Assembly (NCBI GenBank): GCA_900556425.1
Contig: USOR01000080.1
Coordinates: forward strand, 1-5,110
Direction of reading: 5' to 3'
Origin: an uncultured Coriobacteriaceae bacterium
GTDB lineage: Bacteria; Actinomycetota; Coriobacteriia; Coriobacteriales; QAMH01
Length of the DNA stretch: 5,110 nt
This document shows, piece by piece, positions 1-5,110 of the stretch (position 1 is the first letter of the stretch; every line of letters begins with the position of its first letter). A program made the translations under genes and the position numbers. The notes beneath the pieces are model-generated. The model was not told the DNA's origin. It did no database searches and was given only the letters and a program-made list of their open reading frames with translations.

Positions 1-964
1 CGGCGTCCTCCAGGTCTTTGTACGCGATGACCTGCGCACGGATGAAGCCGCGCTCGAAGTCGCTGTGGATCTTACCGGCAGCCTGCGGAGCCTTGGCACC
101 GATGGGAATAGTCCAGGCCTTGACCTCCATCTCACCTGCGGTGAAGAAGGACTGCAGACCCAGCAGGCGATAAGCCGCCTTGGCCAGACGCGAAAGACCC
201 GGCTCCTCTAGCCCCATATCGGCAAGAAACTCGGCTTTCTCACCCGCATCAAGCTCGGCAAGTTCTGCCTCAACCTGTGCGCAAATGGGCAGTGGCTTGA
301 TACCGTCGATCTCGTCAAGGTCTGCATTGACCATATCTTCGTCAACATTGGCCAAGTAAAGAACAGGTTTCATAGTCAAAAGGTGCAAATCGTACAGGAG
401 AGATTTTTCCTCGTCAGTCATGTCCAGGAGGCGTGCGGGATGCCCCTCGTTGAGCCACTCTTCCACACGTTTTGCCATCTCGTACTTGGGAAGGTTGGCC
501 TTGTCGCGTTTGGCCTCTTTTTCGAGTCGCACGAGCACCTTCTCGAGTGTGGCCAGATCAGCCAAGACCAGCTCAGTGCGTATGGTCTCGATGTCGGATG
601 TCGGATCCTGGCTGCTCTCGTGTCGTATGACATCAGGGTCGCTGAAATAGCGGACGACCTCACAAATTGCGTCAGTTTCACGGATATTGGCCAAGAATTG
701 ATTACCCAATCCTTCACCTTCGCTTGCGCCCTTTACGAGTCCCGCGATATCGACGAACTCGACCGTCGCCGGGACGATGCGTCCGGGATGAGCGATCTCG
801 GCCAACTTCTCGAGACGCTCATCGGGTACGGGAACGATGCCCACATTAGGATCGATGGTTGCGAAGGGATAATTGGCCGCGAGACCGGTCTGATCGGTCA
901 AAGCCGTAAATAACGTGGACTTTCCTACGTTGGGAAGCCCAACGATGCCAATTGAGAGGGCCAT
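1..964 (-). CDS. ychF: Ribosome-binding ATPase YchF (Obg/TRAFAC family), 3' end beyond the window
   Basis: This is a universal P-loop NTPase that prefers ATP over GTP. It binds ribosomes and is linked to translation and oxidative-stress control. I translated 321 residues without a stop; the family is usually about 360, so roughly 40 C-terminal residues lie outside. The G1 loop is GLPNVGKST (residues 9-17) and G3 is DIAG (72-75), followed by LVKGAS. G4 is NVDE (206-209) rather than NKxD, the family's hallmark for ATP specificity. A helical coiled-coil insertion spans about 135-200. The TGS domain starts near 275 (FTAGEMEVKAWTIP) and continues through KIHSDFERGFIRAQV. The ATG has TAGGAG upstream, and an in-frame TAG lies just six codons upstream, so the start is firm. 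The gene follows the membrane-protein gene by 15 bases and is probably co-transcribed with it. The catalytic-loop histidine is shifted by one position (see findings). Confidence 0.96.
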   Translation of the reverse strand, partial: MALSIGIVGLPNVGKSTLFTALTDQTGLAANYPFATIDPNVGIVPVPDERLEKLAEIAHPGRIVPATVEFVDIAGLVKGASEGEGLGNQFLANIRETDAICEVVRYFSDPDVIRHESSQDPTSDIETIRTELVLADLATLEKVLVRLEKEAKRDKANLPKYEMAKRVEEWLNEGHPARLLDMTDEEKSLLYDLHLLTMKPVLYLANVDEDMVNADLDEIDGIKPLPICAQVEAELAELDAGEKAEFLADMGLEEPGLSRLAKAAYRLLGLQSFFTAGEMEVKAWTIPIGAKAPQAAGKIHSDFERGFIRAQVIAYKDLEDA

Positions 965-976
965 GCTTGTCGTACG

Positions 977-982
977 CTCCTA
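977..982 (-). promoter_or_regulatory. Ribosome binding site of ychF overlapping the upstream stop codon
   Basis: On the minus strand this reads TAGGAG, 12 bases before the ychF ATG at 964. The TAG is also the stop codon of the preceding membrane-protein gene. A ribosome terminating there sits on the ychF Shine-Dalgarno sequence, which suggests translational coupling. The spacing is slightly longer than ideal. Confidence 0.65.
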
Positions 983-2452
983 TTCTGTTTCCTCGTCAGT
1001 TTCTTCCTGTATGTCTAAGGTGACAGTATCTACGTCATCAATTTGGGGCTGTTCCTGGTCAGCTGTGACCCGCATAAATATCTCATTCACCGTAGTATCA
1101 GAGCCACCTTGAGGGGGAACGGGGTACTCAGAGTCATTTGTTTCCTCAGTACTCTGACCTGCGATTATTTCATCTTGGTCACGCTGGGTAACTTCGGTTT
1201 CGCTCTCGTTCTTGTCGCGTGCCGTGGTGTAAGCCACGATATCATCAATCTGGAAGGCATCGACGATATCGGCCAGCTTGACCGCGTAGGTCTCGTGATG
1301 CTCACGCTCGCGCTCGCGTGTCCAAGCCGCAGGCGGCACGGGCAGCATCTCGGTCATATCCTCGATGACCGGGGCCTCTGACGAGCTCTCGAGCTTAGCC
1401 TGAGCGGCGTTTTCGTCACCGCCCTTGACGAGCACTTCCTCGCTCCCCTGCGCGAAGACCTGCTTCTGCTGACCAGTGATGTTGATGCAGATGGCACCGA
1501 TGATGAAGGGAATCCAGAAGATGAGGCCACGGTACGCAAGCGCGATGGCCGCGGCCTGGGCGGGTGTGGCCCCATAGGCACTCAAGACGAGTGCGAGCAG
1601 AATCTCGACAGCGCCGATGGTCTGCAGGATGAAGGTCGCGATGATGAAGCCCGCCACGTAGGAGGCCATGAGAAACGGGATGTACGTGTACCCGAAGGCA
1701 AAGCCCACGAAGATGAAGCACATGCAATCACAGGCATGCAGCAGCACCATGCGGCAGAACATGACGATGAGCTGGCGTGGTTTGTCGACGGCAATGCTCG
1801 CTGCCTCGTGAAATGACGCCGCGATGCGGCCAGCCCAAGGCTCGGCAGGCTTGCGCTTGAAGACGATGAGGGCACGATTGACAAGGTTCTCGATCCAGGC
1901 GAAGAGCTTCTGCTCCGTCTCGACATGACTATATCCGAGCCACATCACGAACCCGAAGGTAAAAATCATAAGTAGGACAGCTAGGCCACCAAGGGCAAGA
2001 TACCAAACCATCTGCCCCGTGAAGATGAGGATGGCAAAGCCGACGAGCATGACGACGGCGAAGCCTCCGAAGAAGCCGATCTTCTCGAGAAAGACGACCG
2101 TAACCGACTTGCCCATGTCGAGCCCCTGCTTATGCGACCAGGCGGCGATGAGTACCGATCCGGCCGTACCTGCCGTGGGGGCACAGTCGTTCGCAAAGGT
2201 CACGGAGAAGACGAGCGGCACGATGTGCAGGTACTTCACGTCCTCGTCCACGCAGCGAAACACCGCCTTGTACGCGAAGGCATGGCTGAAATAGCGCCCG
2301 AACAGGCAGCATGCGGCAAGCGCAAAGGGAACGATGGAGACGTCCTTGATGGTCTCGACAAAGGAGCCCAGGTCGTCACGCTTGATGAAGACGATGACTG
2401 CCACGATGATGACGACCACGATGGGCAGGATGATATTCCAGCGCTTGGCCAA
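980..2452 (-). CDS. Flippase-like / lysylphosphatidylglycerol synthase TM-domain membrane protein with acidic C-terminal tail
   Basis: This 490-residue integral membrane protein resembles the LPG_synthase_TM family (the membrane part of MprF, also AglD-like proteins), whose better-known members move lipids across the membrane. About eight hydrophobic segments can be read, near residues 7-23, 39-60, 76-100, 124-146, 148-172, 226-254, 256-290 and 306-327. Family-like motifs are NDCAPTAGTAGS (88-99) and GAVEILLALVLSAYG (280-294), followed by an AYRG...P stretch (307-315). The MprF lysyl-transferase domain is absent. Instead residues 328-490 form a hydrophilic, acidic, probably disordered tail. 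The start is TTG, one base after the CapA-like stop, with AGGTGA six bases upstream. An in-frame TGA two codons before the TTG excludes a longer form. The substrate is unknown; the CapA-like neighbour suggests an envelope polymer or lipid. The family call is by motif and topology only. Confidence 0.82.
   Translation of the reverse strand: MAKRWNIILPIVVVIIVAVIVFIKRDDLGSFVETIKDVSIVPFALAACCLFGRYFSHAFAYKAVFRCVDEDVKYLHIVPLVFSVTFANDCAPTAGTAGSVLIAAWSHKQGLDMGKSVTVVFLEKIGFFGGFAVVMLVGFAILIFTGQMVWYLALGGLAVLLMIFTFGFVMWLGYSHVETEQKLFAWIENLVNRALIVFKRKPAEPWAGRIAASFHEAASIAVDKPRQLIVMFCRMVLLHACDCMCFIFVGFAFGYTYIPFLMASYVAGFIIATFILQTIGAVEILLALVLSAYGATPAQAAAIALAYRGLIFWIPFIIGAICINITGQQKQVFAQGSEEVLVKGGDENAAQAKLESSSEAPVIEDMTEMLPVPPAAWTREREREHHETYAVKLADIVDAFQIDDIVAYTTARDKNESETEVTQRDQDEIIAGQSTEETNDSEYPVPPQGGSDTTVNEIFMRVTADQEQPQIDDVDTVTLDIQEETDEETE
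983..1471 (-). other. Region encoding the acidic, low-complexity C-terminal tail of the membrane protein
   Basis: This covers residues 328-490, after the last membrane segment. It has a short charged run, TREREREHHE (378-387), and ends almost purely acidic (IQEETDEETE). A PVPP...QIDD pattern occurs twice: residues 371-404 (bases 1241-1342) and 444-473 (bases 1034-1123). An even number of membrane segments would put the tail in the cytoplasm, but the exact count is uncertain. The DNA is AT-richer here than upstream: 28 of 60 bases are G or C at 1021-1080, against 38 of 60 at 2581-2640. Confidence 0.6.
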
Positions 2453-2453
2453 A

Positions 2454-3785
2454 TCACTTCACCTGCGAATATCCGGACTCATCGAGTCGCGTGGAGAACT
2501 CGGCGCCATCGCCCGCCAACGTGGCCGAATACCCGTTGAGCGCCTCGATCGCCGCCACAGCCGCATCGCCAGAAAGCGGCATGGGCTGGTAGTCGTTCAC
2601 GCTCGAGGAGCTGCTGACCAGACAGGGTACGACACGGGCCTGGGTGCGCATGGCCTCGCCGAGCGCGATCTGACCGTTTTTGATCGGGAAGGTCTGCTGG
2701 TAGATCACGGTGCGGTAATCCATGGGATTGGTGTTACCGCCGAAGCAGAAGTTGCCAAGGCTGTAGCAGATGTAACGCTGCTTGTAGTACTCGATGCCCT
2801 GCAGCACATGGGGATGCGAGCCCAAGACAAGGTCGCATCCGGCATCGATGGCCTGATGCGCGAGCGAGACCTGCGTGGCCGTGACCTCGTACTCGCCCTC
2901 GTTGCCCCAGTGGAAGGTGCCGACGATAATCGCGCAGCCCTCCTTCTGCAAGCGCTCGATGTCCTGGAGCATGAGGCTTTGCGCCTTCTCGACGCCATCG
3001 AGCTCGTTGACGCCAAAGAGGCCGATCTTGACGCCATCGACCTCGTAGGTGTTTGTGCGGTCATACCCGAAGCTCGTGATTCCGGCATCCTGAAGCGCTG
3101 CCTTCGTATCATTGTAGCCCGTAGTACCATAGTCAAACGAATGGTTATTGGCTAGGTTTACAGCCTCAACACTGCCCTGGACGAAGACGTTGGCGTATTC
3201 CGCGGGAGCCTTGAAGTTAAAGGACTTTTCCTGGATGTCGTTGCTCTCCGTGAAGGTGCCCTCGCAGTTGGCGATCGTCAGGTTATCTGCCGAAGTAAAC
3301 GGTAGTACGTCCGCAAAGAAATAGGCAGGGCCGTTTGCCTGGTAGAACGCGTTGAAACTCGTCACATCCGGGAAATCCGGATCCTTGCCGAAGGTGCAGT
3401 CCCCCACTGCCGAGATGGTGACCTGCGTGTCGAGACCCTGCTGTGCCGTGCCGTTGAGACCGGCAAGTCCGGCCTTCTGACGCGCCACGTCGATGTTCTG
3501 AACGACGATGGCCAGTACGCCCGAATTGCTCTCGGTCTTCTCCTCGGCCTTGAGGAAGGGCAGGCCGCCACAGGCAAACTGCCACACGCAGGCGATGAAG
3601 ATGACGACGAGGGCGGCGATGAGGGCGATGCGCGGCCAGCGCCGCGGCGTCTTGCTGTAGGTGCGCATCTGGGAGCCCATGTGACGCCGACCGGTGCTGC
3701 CGAAGATGCCGCGCTTGTCGCCGCCGTAGATGATGCGACCCTTGTGAGGACCGCCCCCTACGTATGTCTCCCTGCGTCGTGCCAC
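2454..3785 (-). CDS. CapA/PGA_cap-family protein, membrane-anchored (calcineurin-like phosphoesterase fold)
   Basis: The 443-residue product belongs to the family of CapA/PgsA/YwtB, proteins tied to poly-gamma-glutamate capsule synthesis and other envelope work. Many members have no known substrate. Residues 1-51 are basic and glycine-rich. One membrane segment (about 52-71, IALIAALVVIFIACVWQFAC) acts as a signal anchor, leaving the main domain outside the cell. Family motifs appear in order: GDCTFG (128-133), NCEGTF (173-178), LANNHSFDYG (211-220), HWGNE (292-296), GSHPHVLQG (322-330) and YSLGNF (341-346). The metal-site-like Asp, Asn and His residues are all retained, so it is probably functional. 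The GTG start has AGGAG seven bases upstream. The gene is first in the three-gene unit, and its last codons carry the next gene's ribosome binding site. No pgsB/pgsC homologues are in view, so poly-glutamate synthesis is not implied. Anchored metallo-hydrolase is an equally fair name. Confidence 0.93.
   Translation of the reverse strand: MARRRETYVGGGPHKGRIIYGGDKRGIFGSTGRRHMGSQMRTYSKTPRRWPRIALIAALVVIFIACVWQFACGGLPFLKAEEKTESNSGVLAIVVQNIDVARQKAGLAGLNGTAQQGLDTQVTISAVGDCTFGKDPDFPDVTSFNAFYQANGPAYFFADVLPFTSADNLTIANCEGTFTESNDIQEKSFNFKAPAEYANVFVQGSVEAVNLANNHSFDYGTTGYNDTKAALQDAGITSFGYDRTNTYEVDGVKIGLFGVNELDGVEKAQSLMLQDIERLQKEGCAIIVGTFHWGNEGEYEVTATQVSLAHQAIDAGCDLVLGSHPHVLQGIEYYKQRYICYSLGNFCFGGNTNPMDYRTVIYQQTFPIKNGQIALGEAMRTQARVVPCLVSSSSSVNDYQPMPLSGDAAVAAIEALNGYSATLAGDGAEFSTRLDESGYSQVK
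2459..2464 (-). promoter_or_regulatory. Ribosome binding site inside the CapA-like gene for the TTG-started membrane protein
   Basis: The minus strand reads AGGTGA, six bases before TTG at 2452. It lies within the final CAG-GTG-AAG codons of the CapA-like gene, whose TGA (2454-2456) is one base from the TTG. The site decides the start, because an in-frame TGA between it and the TTG rules out a longer protein. The arrangement implies coupled translation. Confidence 0.65.
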
Positions 3786-3792
3786 GTGATTG

Positions 3793-3797
3793 CTCCT
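3793..3797 (-). promoter_or_regulatory. Ribosome binding site of the CapA-like gene
   Basis: A consensus AGGAG lies seven bases before the GTG at 3785, which supports GTG as the true start over the internal ATG at residue 36. Starting at that ATG would remove most of the basic N-terminal region. Confidence 0.75.
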
Positions 3798-3818
3798 GGA
3801 ACTCGTAAAAGTCCCTGT

Positions 3819-3827
3819 ATTCTACCA
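3819..3827 (-). promoter_or_regulatory. Putative extended -10 promoter of the three-gene unit
   Basis: On the minus strand TGG-TAGAAT matches the extended -10 form TGn-TATAAT with one mismatch in the hexamer. No good -35 is found at 16-18 bases; that position falls on the terminator T-tract, so the TG extension may compensate. Transcription would begin near 3812 and give a leader of about 27 bases before the GTG, too short for a riboswitch. Confidence 0.55.
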
Positions 3828-3841
3828 TTTTCAGACGACGC

Positions 3842-3908
3842 AAAAGACGCGGGGGATGTGCGACCAGAGCGAATGGGTTTCTGAGCTCTGGCGTACATCC
3901 CCCGCGTC
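3842..3908 (-). terminator. Rho-independent terminator of pnp with an unusually long stem
   Basis: Arms at 3885-3908 and 3846-3870 pair on the minus-strand RNA. The base of the stem is 14 perfect pairs (GACGCGGGGGATGT with its complement). An A-C mismatch, two pairs, a one-base U bulge and seven more pairs (CCAGAGC/GCTCTGG) follow, closing a 14-base loop. That is about 23 base pairs in all. Four Ts follow the stem (3842-3845). The hairpin starts about 34 bases after the pnp stop. No T-run follows on the plus strand, so it is directional. Confidence 0.88.
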
Positions 3909-3942
3909 CTATAGAAGTCGCGAAGAAGCGAGCGTGACGCGC

Positions 3943-5110
3943 TTAGTCCCTGCGGCGCGGCTTGCGCGTGTCCTTGGAACGACGGTTGTTGCGGTCGTTG
4001 CCATGGCCCTTGTCGTTGCGCGGCTTGGAGCTGCCCTCGGGAGCGTCGGGCTTGTCGAGGCGATCCAGGCTGATCTTGCCGGTCTTCTCGTCCACCTCGA
4101 TGATCTTCACCTTGACGATGTCACCCTCGGAAAGCACGTCCTCGACGGCACCGACGCGGCCATTGGCCACGCGGCTGATGTGAAGCAGGCCGTCCTTGTT
4201 CGGCGTGAGCTTGACGAAGGCGCCGAAGGACTGGATGTTGACGACCTCGCCCTCGTACTCCTCGCCCACCTCGGGCACCTTGACGATGTCCTCGACCATC
4301 TTGCGGGCAACCTCGCCGCCGGTGTCGACCGACGCGATGAAGACGTTGCCGTCCTCGTGCACCTCGATGGAAGCGCCGGTCTCCTCCTGGATACCGCGGA
4401 TGACCTTGCCACCAGTGCCGATGACGTCGCGGATCTTATCGACCGGAATCTTGATCGTGATGATGCGCGGCGCGTACTCGGAGAGCTCCTCGCGCGGAGC
4501 GGGAATCTGCTCGAGCATGGCGTCGAGGATGAAGGCGCGGCCGCGCTTGGCCTGGCCGAGCGCCTCGGCGAGAATCTCGGTCGAGAGGCCCTTGGCCTTG
4601 TTGTCCATCTGCAGGGCCGTGATACCCTCGGTCGTGCCGCAGACCTTGAAGTCCATGTCGCCGAGGAAGTCCTCGAGACCCTGGATGTCGGTCAGGATGA
4701 CGTGCTGGTCGCCTTCCTTGATGAGACCCATGGCGACGCCGGAGACCGGACGCTTGATGGGCACGCCAGCGTCCATGAGCGCGAGCGTGGAACCGCAGGT
4801 CGACGCCATGGACGACGAGCCGTTGGACTCCATGACCTCGGAGACGACGCGAATGGTGTACGGGAACTCCTCCTCGTTGGGAATCATCGGCTCGAGCGCG
4901 CGGGACGCCAGGGCGCCATGGCCGAGCTCGCGACGCTTGGGGGCGCCCATGCGGCCGACCTCGCCCGTGCAGTACGGCGGGAAGTTGTACTGGTGGATGT
5001 AGCGCTTGCCCTCGGCCGGGTCGATCGTGTCGAGGCGCTGCCACTCGTTGAGCATGCCGAGCGTGACGACGGAGAGCACCTGCGTCTGGCCGCGCTGGAA
5101 CAGACCCGAG
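3943..5110 (-). CDS. pnp: Polyribonucleotide nucleotidyltransferase (PNPase), 5' end beyond the window
   Basis: PNPase degrades RNA 3' to 5' with phosphate, releasing nucleoside diphosphates, and acts in mRNA turnover as a trimer. The visible 388 C-terminal residues (of about 720-750 usual) begin mid-protein at [10 protein letters not shown], inside the second RNase PH domain; the reading frame is open to the window edge, so no start is present. FPPYCTGE, the phosphate-binding [10 protein letters not shown] and [15 protein letters not shown] are conserved. The last contains the two aspartates equivalent to E. coli D486 and D492 (bases 4669-4671 and 4651-4653). A KH domain follows with the loop IGTGGK (near 4408-4422), then an S1 domain ([20 protein letters not shown] through KISLDRL). 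The last 40 or so residues are a low-complexity Arg/Lys/Asn-rich tail ending RKPRRRD, likely an RNA-binding extension. The stop is TAA, with a strong terminator downstream. Confidence 0.97.
   Translation of the reverse strand, partial: SGLFQRGQTQVLSVVTLGMLNEWQRLDTIDPAEGKRYIHQYNFPPYCTGEVGRMGAPKRRELGHGALASRALEPMIPNEEEFPYTIRVVSEVMESNGSSSMASTCGSTLALMDAGVPIKRPVSGVAMGLIKEGDQHVILTDIQGLEDFLGDMDFKVCGTTEGITALQMDNKAKGLSTEILAEALGQAKRGRAFILDAMLEQIPAPREELSEYAPRIITIKIPVDKIRDVIGTGGKVIRGIQEETGASIEVHEDGNVFIASVDTGGEVARKMVEDIVKVPEVGEEYEGEVVNIQSFGAFVKLTPNKDGLLHISRVANGRVGAVEDVLSEGDIVKVKIIEVDEKTGKISLDRLDKPDAPEGSSKPRNDKGHGNDRNNRRSKDTRKPRRRD

Noticed and set aside
383..913. Plus-strand open frame of 176 codons opposite ychF
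   Set aside because: It is a shadow of the ychF reading frame, which carries all the family motifs; it has no independent support.
2334..3155. Plus-strand open frame of 273 codons antisense to the CapA-like and membrane-protein genes
   Set aside because: It spans two well-supported genes on the other strand, has no recognisable domain, and long antisense frames are common opposite GC-rich genes.
3283..3843. Alternative minus-strand frame of 186 codons overlapping the start of the CapA-like gene
   Set aside because: Its Arg/His-rich composition is that of an off-frame reading, and the GTG-started frame has a consensus ribosome binding site and CapA motifs.
3786..3942. Riboswitch or small RNA in the gap between pnp and the CapA-like gene
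   Set aside because: The only strong structure is a terminator-like hairpin, and the inferred leader of about 27 bases is too short for a riboswitch.
4196..5002. Plus-strand open frame of 268 codons antisense to pnp
   Set aside because: It has Ser/Pro/Met-rich low-complexity content and lies fully opposite conserved PNPase motifs.
5077..5079. GTG as the start of pnp
   Set aside because: The frame continues upstream with the conserved PNPase sequence GLFQRGQTQ, so this GTG is an internal valine codon.

Overview
The window fits a fairly GC-rich Gram-positive bacterium. An actinobacterium, possibly of the class Coriobacteriia, is my best guess: there are GTG and TTG start codons, good AGGAG-type ribosome binding sites, an actinobacterial-looking PNPase, and tightly packed genes. 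The assignment is inference from style, not from a marker gene.

Every gene I can support lies on the minus strand, so the region reads from high to low coordinates. At the right edge is the 3' half of pnp (3943-5110, 5' end outside the window), encoding polynucleotide phosphorylase with its second RNase PH core, KH and S1 domains and a basic tail. A 157-base gap follows. It holds a very long hairpin terminator for pnp (3842-3908) and, close behind it, an extended -10 promoter (3819-3827) for the next transcription unit.

That unit has three genes. The first is a membrane-anchored CapA/PGA_cap-family protein (2454-3785, GTG start). The second is a polytopic membrane protein of the lysylphosphatidylglycerol synthase TM / flippase-like family with a long acidic C-terminal tail (980-2452, TTG start, one base after the previous stop). 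The third is the P-loop ATPase YchF (1-964, 3' end outside the window), 15 bases after the second gene's stop. The first two genes are translationally coupled and look like an envelope module: an extracellular CapA-type domain on a basic cytoplasmic anchor, paired with a flippase-like membrane protein carrying an acidic tail. ychF is a housekeeping, ribosome-associated gene that seems simply co-transcribed.

No mobile element, CRISPR array, tRNA or rRNA is visible. The points most worth a second look are the CapA/flippase-like pair with oppositely charged extensions, the duplicated motif in the acidic tail, a displaced catalytic histidine in YchF, the single in-frame TAG separating the membrane protein from YchF, and the compact terminator-promoter junction.
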